Positions 44,457-56,348 of a stretch of DNA of 64,000 nucleotides are shown in pieces. Within the stretch, counting starts at the first letter, position 1, and each line of letters begins with the position of its first letter. The translations under genes and the position numbers were made by a program. Source of the DNA: Antrihabitans stalagmiti (GTDB lineage Bacteria > Actinomycetota > Actinomycetes > Mycobacteriales > Mycobacteriaceae); the NCBI RefSeq assembly GCF_016482825.1, contig NZ_JAEMNV010000005.1:32921-96920 (forward strand), in the 5' to 3' direction. The notes beneath the pieces were generated by a model that saw nothing but the letters and a program-made list of their open reading frames with translations, was not told the origin of the DNA and did not search any database.

Positions 44457-45310
44457 TGCGGACTCCGGTGAAACTCGGTCTCTACGGAGCCGGCCTCGTC
44501 GCAGTTCTCGGTGTCGCTTTCGGCGTCGGATCACTGGTCGGCGAGCCGACCGAGACGGCTCCCGCCCATACGGACGCACACGGCGGTGGGCACGACGCGG
44601 CCGTTCCGAACGGAACCGTCGACACACTCGACGGCTACACACTCGGCCGGATATCGGCACCCACAGACGCGGGCGTGGCAGGTCGGTTGAGTTTCCGCAT
44701 CCTCGACGCCTCGAACGGCGACGTCACTGCATTCGACACACTCCACGAAAAGCAACTGCACCTGATCATCGTCAAATCCGACACCAGCCAATACCGGCAC
44801 CTACATCCGACGTTGACGCCAGACGGCACCTGGACCGTCGACTGGACCTGGCCGACCGGCGGCGCCTACCGAGTGTTCGCGGACTTCGCACCGACCGGCG
44901 GAAGCGGGCAGGTGACCTTGGGTCGGACTCTGGAGATCTCGGGACCTGATGCTGAAACGCCGCTTCCTGCGGCGAGTACTACCGCAGTGGTCGACGACTA
45001 CACGGTGACCCTCGATGGCCAACTCAGCACCGACGGCGGACCCTTGACCTTTACAGTGACCCGCGCCGGCGAACCCGTTCGCGACCTGGAGGCCTATCTC
45101 GGCGCGAACGGCCATCTTGTCGCACTGCGCGCCACCGATCTCGCCTACCTGCACGTCCATCCCGACGAGCAGACCGACGCCGGACCCGACATCGCATTCC
45201 ACGCACAGGCCATCAGCACCGACAACCACCGCCTGTTTCTCGAGTTCAAGCACGCGGGCGTCGTTCGCACGGCCGCATTCACATTGCACGCACACGGGGA
45301 GCATTCGTGA
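44456..45310 (+). CDS. Secreted or membrane-anchored His-rich protein of the copper operon
   Basis: This 284-residue protein has an N-terminal transmembrane or signal segment ([20 protein letters not shown]), a His-rich linker ([13 protein letters not shown]), then two beta-rich domains containing [11 protein letters not shown] and [11 protein letters not shown]. The repeated His-x-His and HLHP motifs could bind copper outside the membrane. Proteins like this occur between copZ and copA in several actinobacteria; I know no tested function. Both its start and stop overlap its neighbours (TGATG and GTGA), so the three genes are coupled. Confidence 0.8.
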   Translation: MRTPVKLGLYGAGLVAVLGVAFGVGSLVGEPTETAPAHTDAHGGGHDAAVPNGTVDTLDGYTLGRISAPTDAGVAGRLSFRILDASNGDVTAFDTLHEKQLHLIIVKSDTSQYRHLHPTLTPDGTWTVDWTWPTGGAYRVFADFAPTGGSGQVTLGRTLEISGPDAETPLPAASTTAVVDDYTVTLDGQLSTDGGPLTFTVTRAGEPVRDLEAYLGANGHLVALRATDLAYLHVHPDEQTDAGPDIAFHAQAISTDNHRLFLEFKHAGVVRTAAFTLHAHGEHS

Positions 45311-47526
45311 CCGCCAAAGCGCCCGATGCGACGGCACTCAACGTCGTCGAACTCGACATCACCGGCATGACCTGTGCCTCGTGCGCTGCGCGCATCGAGA
45401 AGCGCTTGAACAAGCTCGACGGTGTCGACGCGACAGTCAACTATGCGACCGAACGTGCCAAAGTCAGCTATCCAGAGGCGATTTCGGCAGACAGGCTGAT
45501 CGAGGAGGTCGCCCGCGCGGGCTACTCGGCCGAACTACCGACCCCCGATAGAGCGACCGAGACCGACGACGGACTTTCCAGGCTGGCGATCAGCGTTGCA
45601 CTGACGCTACCGGTCATAGCCTTGGCAATGGTTCCGGCACTGCAGTTTTCGGGATGGCAATGGCTTTCCCTCGTACTCGCGACGCCCGTCGTGGCGTGGG
45701 GCGGGCTGCCCTTTCACCGTGCTGCGTGGACGAATCTTCGGCACGGCGCAGCGACGATGGACACCCTGATCTCCATCGGTTCCCTTGCCGCGTACACGTG
45801 GTCGCTGTATGCGTTGTTCTTCGGCAGCGCAGGCGAACTCGGCATGACCCATCCGTTCAGCTTCACCATCGACCGCGCCGACGCGGCGGCGAACATCTAC
45901 TTCGAAGTTGCCGCCGGTGTCGTCGTATTCATCCTGGCCGGACGGTATTTCGAGTCGCGATCCAAACGCAACGCGGGTTCGGCACTGCGAGCGCTACTGC
46001 AACTCGGCGCCAAAGAAGTGACCGTCCTGCGCGACGGTGCCGAAGTTCGAATCCCTGCAGGCGAACTCGCCGTCGGCGAGCTGTTCCGGGTGCGGCCAGG
46101 TGAGAAGATCGCGACCGACGGCGTGGTCGTCGACGGTGGGTCCGCAATCGACATGAGTATGGTCACCGGCGAATCGGTCCCCGTCGAAGTTACGGTCGGC
46201 GACAGCGTCGTCGGAGCCTGTGTGAACACGAGCGGGGTGCTTACGGTCCGTGCGACGAAGATCGGCGGCGACACCCAGCTTGCTCAGATGGCGAAACTGG
46301 TCGAGGACGCGCAGACGGGGAAGGCTCCGGTCCAACGACTCGCAGATCGTATCGCCGGTGTCTTCGTGCCCGTCGTCATCGCAATTGCTGTTGCCAACCT
46401 TGGCTTCTGGCTCGGTGCGGGCAACCCTGTCCAGGCCGCGTTCGGCGCTGCAGTCGCCGTCCTGATCATCGCCTGCCCCTGTGCGCTCGGCCTGGCGACG
46501 CCGGTAGCGCTGTTGGTCGGCACCGGCCGTGGGGCCCAACTTGGCATTCTCATCAAAGGTCCCGAGATCCTCGAATCCAGTCGGCGAATCGACACCGTCG
46601 TGCTCGACAAGACCGGCACGGTGACGACGGGGCGGATGAGGCTCGTCGATCTCGTCACTGCCGAAGGCGAATCGGCCGATCGGCTACTTCGCACGGCGGG
46701 CGCACTCGAGGATGCGTCCGAGCATCCCGTCGCTCGTGCCGTCGCCGCGGGTGCACGAGACCGCATCGGCACCCTCGCAGGCGTCACCGACTTTGCCAAC
46801 CACGGCGGTCGTGGTGTCACGGGCATCGTCGACGGTGTCGAGATCGTCGCGGGCAGAACGAGTTTCCTGGCCGAGAGGTCGCTGCGGTTGTCGGACGAGC
46901 TCGACACCGCCGCCACTGCAGCCGAGAGTTCGGGGTACACAGTCGTTGGCGTCGGCTGGGACGGCGCGGTGCGTGGTCTATTGCTTGTCGCCGACACGGT
47001 CAAGGAAACGAGCGCAGCGGCAATCGCAGACCTCGTGCGACTCGGCCTGAAACCGATCTTGCTCACGGGCGACAATCCGACGATTGCGCGCACGGTCGCC
47101 GATCAGGTCGGTATCGGCGACGTCATCGCAGGCGTGCTGCCCGACGGCAAGGTCGACGCGATCAAACAGTTGCAGGCGGGCGGTGCGGTCGTCGCGATGG
47201 TCGGCGACGGTGTGAACGACGCTGCGGCCCTCGTGCAAGCCGATCTCGGCATGGCGATGGGAACGGGCACCGACGTCGCGATCGAGGCGAGCGACATCAC
47301 TCTCGTCCGTGCCGACCTGCGGTCGGTTGCGCAGGCAATCAGCCTGTCCCGCAGGACACTTCGCACCATCAAGACGAACCTGTTCTGGGCGTTCGGTTAC
47401 AACGTCGCCGCCATTCCCTTGGCTGCGGCGGGGCTGCTCAACCCGATGCTCGCCGGTGCGGCGATGGCGTTGTCGAGCGTGTTCGTCGTCCTGAACAGCG
47501 GGTTGGCGGCGCGGGTCGCGCGGTAG
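45307..47526 (+). CDS. copA: Copper-exporting P1B-type ATPase CopA
   Basis: This 739-residue pump has one N-terminal HMA domain with [15 protein letters not shown] (C23, C26) and eight expected membrane helices. The metal-site CPC is in [13 protein letters not shown] near residue 392, the phosphorylation motif DKTGT ([12 protein letters not shown]) near 435, the HP motif in SEHPVARA, and [12 protein letters not shown] near residue 640. CPC plus MTCASC predicts Cu(I) export. GTG at 45307 overlaps the upstream stop by four bases. It is the last gene of the copper operon and convergent with ksgA. Confidence 0.95.
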   Translation: MTAKAPDATALNVVELDITGMTCASCAARIEKRLNKLDGVDATVNYATERAKVSYPEAISADRLIEEVARAGYSAELPTPDRATETDDGLSRLAISVALTLPVIALAMVPALQFSGWQWLSLVLATPVVAWGGLPFHRAAWTNLRHGAATMDTLISIGSLAAYTWSLYALFFGSAGELGMTHPFSFTIDRADAAANIYFEVAAGVVVFILAGRYFESRSKRNAGSALRALLQLGAKEVTVLRDGAEVRIPAGELAVGELFRVRPGEKIATDGVVVDGGSAIDMSMVTGESVPVEVTVGDSVVGACVNTSGVLTVRATKIGGDTQLAQMAKLVEDAQTGKAPVQRLADRIAGVFVPVVIAIAVANLGFWLGAGNPVQAAFGAAVAVLIIACPCALGLATPVALLVGTGRGAQLGILIKGPEILESSRRIDTVVLDKTGTVTTGRMRLVDLVTAEGESADRLLRTAGALEDASEHPVARAVAAGARDRIGTLAGVTDFANHGGRGVTGIVDGVEIVAGRTSFLAERSLRLSDELDTAATAAESSGYTVVGVGWDGAVRGLLLVADTVKETSAAAIADLVRLGLKPILLTGDNPTIARTVADQVGIGDVIAGVLPDGKVDAIKQLQAGGAVVAMVGDGVNDAAALVQADLGMAMGTGTDVAIEASDITLVRADLRSVAQAISLSRRTLRTIKTNLFWAFGYNVAAIPLAAAGLLNPMLAGAAMALSSVFVVLNSGLAARVAR

Positions 47527-47533
47527 CGACCAG

Positions 47534-48403
47534 CTAGGTGGTCGCAGCGAGCCTGACAAAGGCAGCGGTGTCGAGAGTCTCGCCGCGTGCGGATGGGTCG
47601 ATGTCGGCGGCGAGGAGGCGGCGCTCCGATTCCGTCGTCGACCCGGCCCAGCCTGCGAGCGCGGCTCGCAAGGTCTTGCGGCGCTGCGCGAAAGCCGCAT
47701 CGACGACGGCGAACACACGCTTGCGGTGCGCCTCGTCGGTCGGCCACGGCGGATCCGAGTAACGCTCGACCCGGACGAGACCCGATTCGACCTGCGGTAC
47801 GGGCCAAAATACCTGCCGCCCAACCGCCCCGGCGCGTTTGACGGTCCCGAAGAAGCCCGCTTTCACACTCGGCACACCGTAGGTGCGACTGCCGGGCGGC
47901 GCGGCGAGACGGTCGGCGACCTCTGCCTGCACCATCACCAACGACGTTCGGATACTTGGCAATTCGGCAAGCAGATGCAGTAGCACCGGCACAGCGACGT
48001 TGTACGGCAGGTTGGCGACGAGTGCGGTCGGAGCAGCGTTCAGGTCCTCGGATCGAACCCGAAGGGCGTCGGCCTCGACGACGGTGAGACGGTCGGCGAG
48101 CGCGGGAGCACGATCGGCGACGGTTGTTGGAAGACGTTGCGCGAGTACCGGATCGATCTCTACGGCGATGACCGCTGCCACGACATCGAGAAGGGCCAGG
48201 GTGAGCGATCCCAACCCTGGCCCTACCTCGAGCGCAATGTCTTCGGGGCCGACGCCTGCGGCAACAACGATGCGCCGCACCGTATTGGCGTCGTGCACGA
48301 AGTTCTGCCCCAATTGCTTGGTCGGCTTGACTCCCAGTTCGGCAGCGAGCGCACGAACCTCGGCTGGACCGAGCAGAGCGGCTTCGTTACGGGAATCTGT
48401 CAC
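47534..48403 (-). CDS. rsmA: 16S rRNA dimethyladenosine transferase KsgA/RsmA
   Basis: This 289-residue enzyme dimethylates A1518/A1519 near the 3' end of 16S rRNA. It has [17 protein letters not shown], the SAM motif [14 protein letters not shown] and the catalytic [12 protein letters not shown] at 48403 is the start. It is 26 bases after rpfB on the same strand, conserving the mycobacterial rpfB-ksgA pair. Downstream, ispE has been displaced by the copper and exporter insert. Confidence 0.95.
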   Translation of the reverse strand: MTDSRNEAALLGPAEVRALAAELGVKPTKQLGQNFVHDANTVRRIVVAAGVGPEDIALEVGPGLGSLTLALLDVVAAVIAVEIDPVLAQRLPTTVADRAPALADRLTVVEADALRVRSEDLNAAPTALVANLPYNVAVPVLLHLLAELPSIRTSLVMVQAEVADRLAAPPGSRTYGVPSVKAGFFGTVKRAGAVGRQVFWPVPQVESGLVRVERYSDPPWPTDEAHRKRVFAVVDAAFAQRRKTLRAALAGWAGSTTESERRLLAADIDPSARGETLDTAAFVRLAATT

Positions 48404-48429
48404 TCCCGCAATCTAGCCTGTGGAGGAAG

Positions 48430-49617
<1,188 letters not shown>

Positions 49618-49706
49618 TTACCCGGTCACGATCCCGCATAGGCCGTGTGATTCGATAACGGGTTTCGCCGATCGGGCATCGTCGACGCGCGCGGCGGTAG
49701 CAAGAC

Positions 49707-50543
49707 TCAATTCCAGGGCAGTCGATAGACCCGCTCAGCGGTCGCTGTAGCGGCCAGCGCGAGCTCTTCGGGGTCTTGTCCACGCAGCGCCGCGAGGGCC
49801 CTGACGGTGTAGGGCAAGCAGTAGGGCTCGTTCGGTGCGCCACGGTAGGGATGCGGTGTCAGATACGGCGCGTCCGTTTCGACGAGCAGCTGATCGTCGG
49901 GCACGAGCTTGGCCGCCTCGTGCAATTCGCGCGCGTTCTTGAAGCTGACGGTCCCCGAGAAACTCAAGATGTAGCCGGCCTCGACGCATGCGGTCGCCAT
50001 GTTCGCGTCCGAGGAGAAGCAGTGGAAAATCACTGTCTGCGGAGCGCCCTCGTCGAGCAGCACCGCAAGGAGATCGTGATCGGCCTCACGATTGTGGATC
50101 ATCAGCGGTTTGCGCAGCCGCTTCGCGAGGTCGATGTGCCAGCGAAAACCCTCGACCTGCTCGGCGATATCCGCGCAGCCTTCGAGCTTGCCCGGCCAGT
50201 AGTAGTCGAGACCGGTCTCTCCGACCGCAACGGTCCGGGGGTCGCGGGCGAGCCGCTCGATTTCGGCCTTCGTCACGTCGTCGAGCACGTTGGCCCTGGT
50301 CGGGTGGATCGCGACAGCGGCAAACACACGCTTGTCCCACTGCGCGGCGTCGACAGCGAAACGAGCTGCGGCGAGGTCGTCGGCGACGGTCACGACCCGA
50401 CCGACACCGACGGATTCGGCACGGTCGACCGCGGCACGAACACCGTCCGCATCGACCGCGCCGCACGCGTCGAGGTGGGTATGGGCGTCGACCAATGGCG
50501 CCAACGGCTCTGGCAGGTCAGGTGCGGGACGGTCCGACTTCAC
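49707..50543 (-). CDS. tatD: TatD family metal-dependent DNase
   Basis: This TIM-barrel hydrolase has metal ligands in [11 protein letters not shown] at the N-terminus, the GETGLDYYW motif near residue 115, HNREAD near 150, HCFSS near 175 and the ETDAPYL motif near 235. It is a 3'-5' exonuclease-like DNA repair enzyme. GTG at 50543 (278 residues) is chosen. The frame stays open to an ATG at 50567, which would overlap the divergent metG start codon. rpfB follows on the same strand, as in mycobacteria. Confidence 0.9.
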   Translation of the reverse strand: MKSDRPAPDLPEPLAPLVDAHTHLDACGAVDADGVRAAVDRAESVGVGRVVTVADDLAAARFAVDAAQWDKRVFAAVAIHPTRANVLDDVTKAEIERLARDPRTVAVGETGLDYYWPGKLEGCADIAEQVEGFRWHIDLAKRLRKPLMIHNREADHDLLAVLLDEGAPQTVIFHCFSSDANMATACVEAGYILSFSGTVSFKNARELHEAAKLVPDDQLLVETDAPYLTPHPYRGAPNEPYCLPYTVRALAALRGQDPEELALAATATAERVYRLPWN

Positions 50544-50565
50544 GCCGATTACGATAGGCGCCACC

Positions 50566-52122
50566 ATGAGCGCATCTGACCGACCTGCCTTCTACATCAC
50601 AACAGCGATCGCGTATCCGAACGGTGCACCGCACATCGGACACGCCTACGAGTACATCTCCGCCGATGCACTCGCCCGCTTCAAACGGCTCGATGGCTTC
50701 GACGTCCGCTTCGTCACCGGCACCGACGAGCACGGCCAGAAGGTTCAGCAGTCGGCACGCGCTGAAGGCATCTCCGAAGCCGAGTTCGCAGGCCGCAACT
50801 CCGACGTGTTCGAGAACTTGGACAAGGCGCTCGGCATTTCCTACGACCGCTTCATCCGAACCACCGACGCCGACCATCAGCTCGCAAGCACGGCGATCTG
50901 GGAGCGGATGCTCGCGAACGGCGACATCTACCTCGATACCTACGACGGTTGGTACTCGGTGCGCGACGAAGCGTTCTACGCCGAAGCCGAGACGACGGTC
51001 CAGGGCGACGGCACCCGCGTATCGACGGAAACGCAGACGCCGGTCGAGTGGACGGAAGAGGCCAACTTCACCTTCCGCCTTTCGGCCTATCAGGACAAGT
51101 TGCTCGCGCTCTACGCCGAGCACCCCGAATTCCTCGAACCCGCAACGCGCAGAAACGAAATCGTCAGTTTCGTCAAAGGCGGACTGCGCGACCTGTCGAT
51201 CTCGAGGACGACCTTCGACTGGGGTGTGCCGGTGCCCGGCCACCCCGATCACGTCATGTACGTCTGGGTGGACGCGCTCACCAACTACCTCACCGCTGCG
51301 GGCTTCCCCGACACCGAATCCGAAGCGTTCAAGCAGTTCTGGCCCGCGGACCTACACATCATCGGCAAGGACATCACCAGATTCCACGCCGTGTACTGGC
51401 CTGCGTTCCTGATGTCGGCCGGGATCGAACTGCCGAAACGTGTTTTCGTACACGGGTTTCTGTACATCAAGGGCGAAAAGATCTCGAAGTCGGTCGGCAA
51501 CGGGGTCGACCCGATCGCACTCATCGAGGAGTACGGCCTCGATCAGCTGCGCTTCTTCCTGCTGCGCGAATTCTCCTACGGCCAGGACGGCAACTACAAC
51601 CACGACGCGATCGTGGGCCGAATCAACACCGACCTCGCCAACGAACTCGGCAACCTCGCGCAGCGCTCGCTGACCATGGTCGCCAAGAACCTCGGCGGTG
51701 TCGTCCCGACGCCAGGTGAGTTCAGTGCCGAAGATCGCACGATGCTCGACCTCGCCGCCGGTCTGCTCGATCGGGTCCGCAAGGAATTCGACAGCCAGGC
51801 AATCCATCTCGCGGTCGACGCGATCTGGTCGCTGCTCGGTGAGACGAACCGCTACTTCTCGGCCCAGGCGCCGTGGGTGCTGCGCAAGACCGATCCGGCC
51901 CGTATGGAGACGGTGCTGTACGTGACGCTGGAGATAGTCCGCACCGTCGGCTTCCTCGTTCAGCCACTGATGCCGGAATCTGCGAACAAGATCCTCGATC
52001 TCGTCGGCCAGGATCCAGATCACCGACAGTTCGCAGATCTGGCGACACCGCTCGTGGCGGGCACTCCCCTGCCTGCGCCTGCGCCGGTCTTCCCGCGCTA
52101 CGTAGAACCCGAAACCCCGTAG
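50566..52122 (+). CDS. metG: Methionyl-tRNA synthetase
   Basis: This 518-residue class I synthetase has the HIGH-like [13 protein letters not shown] near residue 20 and the KMSKS-like [11 protein letters not shown] near residue 308, plus the anticodon-binding helix region ([15 protein letters not shown]). It lacks a C-terminal tRNA-binding extension, like the short mycobacterial MetS. The ATG at 50566 is only 22 bases from the tatD GTG on the other strand. It ends 12 bases before a dispersed palindrome. Confidence 0.96.
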   Translation: MSASDRPAFYITTAIAYPNGAPHIGHAYEYISADALARFKRLDGFDVRFVTGTDEHGQKVQQSARAEGISEAEFAGRNSDVFENLDKALGISYDRFIRTTDADHQLASTAIWERMLANGDIYLDTYDGWYSVRDEAFYAEAETTVQGDGTRVSTETQTPVEWTEEANFTFRLSAYQDKLLALYAEHPEFLEPATRRNEIVSFVKGGLRDLSISRTTFDWGVPVPGHPDHVMYVWVDALTNYLTAAGFPDTESEAFKQFWPADLHIIGKDITRFHAVYWPAFLMSAGIELPKRVFVHGFLYIKGEKISKSVGNGVDPIALIEEYGLDQLRFFLLREFSYGQDGNYNHDAIVGRINTDLANELGNLAQRSLTMVAKNLGGVVPTPGEFSAEDRTMLDLAAGLLDRVRKEFDSQAIHLAVDAIWSLLGETNRYFSAQAPWVLRKTDPARMETVLYVTLEIVRTVGFLVQPLMPESANKILDLVGQDPDHRQFADLATPLVAGTPLPAPAPVFPRYVEPETP

Positions 52123-52134
52123 GCGGCTTCGCCG

Positions 52135-52180
52135 CTCGTGAGTCTTTTTGGAGGTCGGGCCCTCCGAAAAGACTCACGAG
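52135..52180. repeat. Dispersed palindrome, copy 5
   Basis: Arms CTCGTGAGTCTTTTTGGAGG and CCTCCGAAAAGACTCACGAG around TCGGGC, with further imperfect symmetry outside (AGGCGGCTTCGCCG and CCGCGTAGCGGCCT). It begins 12 bases after the metG stop and ends 28 bases before the next start. Confidence 0.93.
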
Positions 52181-52208
52181 CCGCGTAGCGGCCTAGCTTG
52201 TCGGTGAC

Positions 52209-53360
52209 ATGCGGCACACTCCCCGCATGACTAATAGAACATCAGTTCGAGGGCTGCACTCCGTCGCTTCACCAGCCGACGGCACCTCCGTGCTCGACGC
52301 TCTTGCGGGCGCATACGAACGGGGTTGGCAGCCCGCCGACATCATGCACGCGACCCGGCGATCACTCGGCGCGGGCGAGGTCCGGCTCGCGGTCTGGGCC
52401 ATTCGGTACGAGGCCGCCATGTCGAAAGCCGAGGATCGTGCGCCCGAGCAGTGGTTGCGGCAACTGCGCGCTATCGCCGAGATCGAAGCACGACCCGGGC
52501 CCGACGGCTCCAGCTCGCTGCAACGAACGGCGGTCACCCAGCTGTGGCGCTATCTGCCGCGGCTGGCCCCGGAATGCGCGCGGCCATCGACGTGGCCGGA
52601 GCGCAGAACCGAATCGACCGCGCCGCGGGTCGGCGTCGATCCGAAGGTGCTCGCCCGCATCCGCGCGTTGCTCGCAAAGGCAGAATCGACCGAATTCGCC
52701 GAGGAGGCGGAGACTTTCACTGCCAAAGCGCAGGAGTTCATGACGAAGTACGCGATCACCGCCGCTCTACTGCAGGCGAATGCCGACACGTCTGCGGCCG
52801 CGGACGTCCATACCCGACGTGTCCACCTGGAGTCGCCGTACGTGAAGGAGAAGGCGCTGCTGCTGTCCGAGATCGCGTCGACGAACAGGGTCAGGACCGT
52901 CTGGTTCGACAAGCTGGCGATCGCGACCTGCGTCGGGACGGCGATCGACCTCGAGCAGACCGAATTGCTGTTCACATCACTGCTCGTTCAGGTAACCCGA
53001 GCGATGGCCGACGCGGCACGACGAGCGGTCGACAGCGGCGACTCGGGGTCGGTGGCATCGTTTCGGCGGGCGTTCCTGTACGGCTTCGCCGTGCGAATCG
53101 GTCAGCGTTTGCGAATGACCGGCACCTCGGCAACGGCACAGGCCGCTGCCGAAGCAGATGTTGCGGTCAGCGCGGTACTTCCCGTCCTCGCTCGCCAAAG
53201 TGCCGCGGTGGACGCAGAATTCGAGCGGTTGTTCCCGGCGACCAAGCCGACGCGGACAGCTCCCGTCGACTCCGCCGGGTGGTATGCGGGCCAGGCCGCA
53301 GCCGAACGCGCATCCCTACGCGGCAACGACCACGTCGAAGGACGACGACAGGCAGGCTGA
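52209..53360 (+). CDS. DUF2786 domain protein
   Basis: This 383-residue protein has a variable N-terminal half with ADIMHATRRSLGAGEVRLAV, then the DUF2786 core: VLARIRALLAKAESTEFAEEAETFTAKAQEF split over residues 144-175, followed by TKYAITAALL. The C-terminal part contains FRRAFLYGFAVRIGQRL. The family is widespread in actinobacteria and phages; no activity is known. The ATG at 52209 was taken, with 52227 an alternative; neither has a good ribosome binding site. A TAGCTT at 52194-52199 could be a -10 for a leaderless message. Confidence 0.82.
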   Translation: MRHTPRMTNRTSVRGLHSVASPADGTSVLDALAGAYERGWQPADIMHATRRSLGAGEVRLAVWAIRYEAAMSKAEDRAPEQWLRQLRAIAEIEARPGPDGSSSLQRTAVTQLWRYLPRLAPECARPSTWPERRTESTAPRVGVDPKVLARIRALLAKAESTEFAEEAETFTAKAQEFMTKYAITAALLQANADTSAAADVHTRRVHLESPYVKEKALLLSEIASTNRVRTVWFDKLAIATCVGTAIDLEQTELLFTSLLVQVTRAMADAARRAVDSGDSGSVASFRRAFLYGFAVRIGQRLRMTGTSATAQAAAEADVAVSAVLPVLARQSAAVDAEFERLFPATKPTRTAPVDSAGWYAGQAAAERASLRGNDHVEGRRQAG

Positions 53361-53369
53361 ACCAGCGCC

Positions 53370-54257
53370 TCAGCGACCGCGGCGCGCCTCGAGCACAGCT
53401 TCGTAGAGTTCCCGCTTCGATACCCCCGCGGTCGCTGCTTGCGCGCACGCATCTTTGAGACCGACACCCAGGGTGACAAGTTCCTCGACGCGATCGACAA
53501 GATCCTCGGGGTCCTTGGGAGTCAACTGCGCGCCGGCAAGGACGACGGTGATCTCGCCACGCACGCCATCCTGTGCCCACACGACCAACTCCGAAAGGGT
53601 GCCTCTGATTACTTCCTCGTAGGTCTTGGTGAGCTCACGGCACACGGCGGCCCGTCGGTCCGCGCCGAGCACCGCGACCGCGTCGGCCAAACAATCGGCC
53701 AACCGGTGCGGCGCCTCGAAGAAGACGCACGCCCGCTCCTCGTCGGCGAGCGTCGAGAACCAGGCCCGGCGCTGACCCTGCTTACGTGGCGCGAAGCCGT
53801 CGAAGCAGAACCGTTCGACGGGCAGTCCCGACACCGCCAGAGCAGTTGTGACCGCGGACGGGCCCGGCAGACAGGTGACGGGCAAGCCCGCCTCGACACA
53901 GGCGGCGACAAGTCGGTACCCCGGATCGCTGACCGACGGCATCCCGGCATCCGTCACGAGCAGGACCGTCCGCCCGGCCCGGACATCGTCGAGTAGCGAA
54001 GGAATCTTCGCGACCTCCACGTGGTCGTAGAAGCTGACCATCCTGCCGGTAATGACGATGTCCAACGAACGGGCCAGCTGTTTGGTCCGGCGGGTGTCCT
54101 CGGCGGCAACGACATCCGCCGTCGCAAGAGCCTCACGCAACCGTTCGGACGCGTCGCGAACCTCTCCCATCGGCGTACCTGCAAGGACAAGTCGGCCAGT
54201 CGCCGCCTCGACCTGCGCGTTCCCGCCCGTGCCCTGCTCCGCTCGATCGGTTCCCAT
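53370..54257 (-). CDS. rsmI: 16S rRNA 2'-O-ribose C1402 methyltransferase RsmI
   Basis: This 295-residue tetrapyrrole-methylase-fold enzyme modifies C1402 in the decoding centre. Landmarks are LVLAGTPMGEVRDASER at the N-terminus, VVAAEDTRRTKQLA, LVTDAGMPSVSDPGYRLV and LPGPSAVTTALAVSGLP, followed by FEAPHRL. The ATG at 54257 or an ATG four codons earlier are both possible. It is divergent from the mannosyltransferase gene with about 50 bases between, the same arrangement as Rv1003/Rv1002c. Confidence 0.95.
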   Translation of the reverse strand: MGTDRAEQGTGGNAQVEAATGRLVLAGTPMGEVRDASERLREALATADVVAAEDTRRTKQLARSLDIVITGRMVSFYDHVEVAKIPSLLDDVRAGRTVLLVTDAGMPSVSDPGYRLVAACVEAGLPVTCLPGPSAVTTALAVSGLPVERFCFDGFAPRKQGQRRAWFSTLADEERACVFFEAPHRLADCLADAVAVLGADRRAAVCRELTKTYEEVIRGTLSELVVWAQDGVRGEITVVLAGAQLTPKDPEDLVDRVEELVTLGVGLKDACAQAATAGVSKRELYEAVLEARRGR

Positions 54258-54307
54258 TCCGGACAGCATACGATCGGGTACGTGACCAAGCTGACGGACG
54301 AGCGCCG

Positions 54308-55858
54308 GTGACCGCCACCGCCGTCACCGATGCGGTCGACGATCGTCCGAAAGCAAGCCCCGGACCCGTGTTGCCCGCCTCCGAGTTCGGGCCGACCGAC
54401 ACGGTGCGCGGCTGGATGGTCACCGCCTTCATCACCGTCGTTGCTGCAATCACCAGGTTCACGATCCTGAACTACCCGACCGACGCGGGCACACCGGTTT
54501 TCGACGAAAAGCACTACGCGCCGCAGGGCTGGCAGGTGCTGACAGGCGGCTGGATCGAAGACAACCCCGCGTACGGATTGGTCGTTCATCCGCCCGTCGG
54601 TAAACAGTTGATCGCGGTCGGCGAGGCCCTGTTCGGTTACAACGGCTGGGGCTGGCGATTCTCCGCCGCGGTCGCGGGCACAGTGCTCGTACTGCTCGTC
54701 GTTCGCATCGTTCGCCGTATGTCACGTTCGACGATGATCGGCGCGATCGCCGGCATCCTGATGATCGCCGAGAGCGTCACCTTCGTATCGGCACGCCTCG
54801 GCATGCTCGACATCTTCCTCGCGGTCTTCGTCGTCGCCGCACTAGGTTGTCTCGTCGTCGATCGAGATCAAGTGCGGCAGCGTCTCGCCGTCGCAGCGGC
54901 GCAGGGCCGTATCGGTGTCACCGCGGCGGGACCTCGACTCGGCGTGCGCTGGTGGCGGTTCGGTGCGGGGGTTCTGCTCGGTCTTGCCTGTGGGACCAAA
55001 TGGTCGGGCGTGTATTTCGTCGCGTTCTTCGGCATCGCGTGCGTTGCGCTCGATATCGCTGCCCGACGTGCGTACGGAGTCCGAAAGCCGTGGCGAGGCA
55101 CAGCCATTCGCGATCTCGGCCCCGCGTTGTATGCACTCGTCGTGATCCCGATCGCGGTCTATCTTTCGACGTACTGGGCGTGGTTCGCCAGCGAGACAGG
55201 CATCGACCGTCATGCCGTCGGAACGAAGATCGGCGCCGACAGTGCCTTTTCGTTCGTTCCGGATGCGGTGCGATCGCTCTGGTACTACAGCGGCAACGTC
55301 CTGCAGTTCCACGAGGAACTCACCAATTCGGCGGGCAACCGACACCCATGGGAATCCAAGCCATGGACATGGCCGATGGGTCTGCGGCCGATGCTGTACT
55401 ACTACGCCGACGGCGACAACGTGACCGGCTGCGGTCAGACCAGTTGCGTCAAAGCCGTGATGCTCGTCGGTACGCCTGCCATGTGGTGGCTCGCATTCCC
55501 TGTCCTCGCCTGGGGCCTGTGGCGCTGGCTGGTCGGCAGGGATTGGCGCTACGCGCTTGTCCTGACCGCATACGGCGCGGCATTGCTGCCGTGGTTCCTC
55601 ACCCTCGATCGCCAGATGTACTACTTCTACGCTGCCGCGCTCGCGCCGTTCCTCGTGATGGGGTTGGCGTTGACGCTGGGTGACATTCTCGGCAAGGCCG
55701 GAAACGGCGACGAACGCCGAGCGACCGGTCTGCTCGCGGTGTCTCTGTACATCGGCGTCGTCATCGCGAACTTCGTCTGGCTGTGGCCGATTCTCACCGC
55801 GCTGCCGATTTCGACGACGATGTGGGAACAGCAACTCTGGCTGCCGAGCTGGCGCTAG
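54308..55858 (+). CDS. pmt: Protein O-mannosyltransferase (GT39)
   Basis: This 516-residue polytopic membrane glycosyltransferase transfers mannose from a polyprenyl phosphate donor to secreted proteins. The first external loop has the catalytic Asp-Glu in VFDEKHYAPQGW, followed by HPPVGKQLIA, and RLGMLDIFLA marks a later loop. Around ten hydrophobic helices are visible, with a C-terminal WLPSWR end. GTG at 54308 is the start. The gene corresponds to Rv1002c of M. tuberculosis in sequence type and context. Confidence 0.93.
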   Translation: MTATAVTDAVDDRPKASPGPVLPASEFGPTDTVRGWMVTAFITVVAAITRFTILNYPTDAGTPVFDEKHYAPQGWQVLTGGWIEDNPAYGLVVHPPVGKQLIAVGEALFGYNGWGWRFSAAVAGTVLVLLVVRIVRRMSRSTMIGAIAGILMIAESVTFVSARLGMLDIFLAVFVVAALGCLVVDRDQVRQRLAVAAAQGRIGVTAAGPRLGVRWWRFGAGVLLGLACGTKWSGVYFVAFFGIACVALDIAARRAYGVRKPWRGTAIRDLGPALYALVVIPIAVYLSTYWAWFASETGIDRHAVGTKIGADSAFSFVPDAVRSLWYYSGNVLQFHEELTNSAGNRHPWESKPWTWPMGLRPMLYYYADGDNVTGCGQTSCVKAVMLVGTPAMWWLAFPVLAWGLWRWLVGRDWRYALVLTAYGAALLPWFLTLDRQMYYFYAAALAPFLVMGLALTLGDILGKAGNGDERRATGLLAVSLYIGVVIANFVWLWPILTALPISTTMWEQQLWLPSWR

Positions 55859-55870
55859 CGTCAACCCTGC

Positions 55871-56281
55871 TTAACCTCGAACGAGCGCCGTCTCGACCAA
55901 CGCGACGGCGTCACGATCGGCGAGGCCGAGCCGCCGGATCTCGGCGACGTACGCCGTCGCTGCCCGACCAGCGAGGTCTCGCGTCGGGTCACCACTCGAG
56001 CTGATGAACGAACCTTGCCGTCCACGGGTCTCGATCACCGCATCCTGTTCGAGCTCGCGGTAGGCCCGAGCGACGGTGTTCGCAGCCAGTTTCAGCTGCT
56101 CGGCGAGCTTGCGGACCGTCGGAATCTTGGTTCCCGCAACGAGATTGCCTGCCCGAACCTGATCGATGATCGCCAGTCGCAACTGTTCGTACGGCGCCAC
56201 TGCCGACGAGTTGTGATCGATCGCAATATCGAACGGGGACGCAACGTTTCCAGGCCGCGAGACATTCGGATCAGTAGGCAC
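55871..56281 (-). CDS. GntR family regulator (short, YtrA-like)
   Basis: This protein of about 136 residues has an N-terminal GntR winged helix: YEQLRLAIIDQVRAGNL, then TVRKLAEQLKLAANTVARAY and REL, typical of YtrA-type short GntR proteins that lack a large ligand domain. GTG at 56281 was selected because GGGAGG lies nine bases upstream; the frame remains open further. YtrA-type regulators often control ABC transporters, but no transporter is adjacent. It ends 12 bases from pmt, convergent. Confidence 0.82.
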   Translation of the reverse strand: MPTDPNVSRPGNVASPFDIAIDHNSSAVAPYEQLRLAIIDQVRAGNLVAGTKIPTVRKLAEQLKLAANTVARAYRELEQDAVIETRGRQGSFISSSGDPTRDLAGRAATAYVAEIRRLGLADRDAVALVETALVRG

Positions 56282-56348
56282 GCACCACACCCTCCCAGAC
56301 TTGCGGCCTGACCCCAGACCGCCGTCCCATCTCAGCACGTCTGCACGA

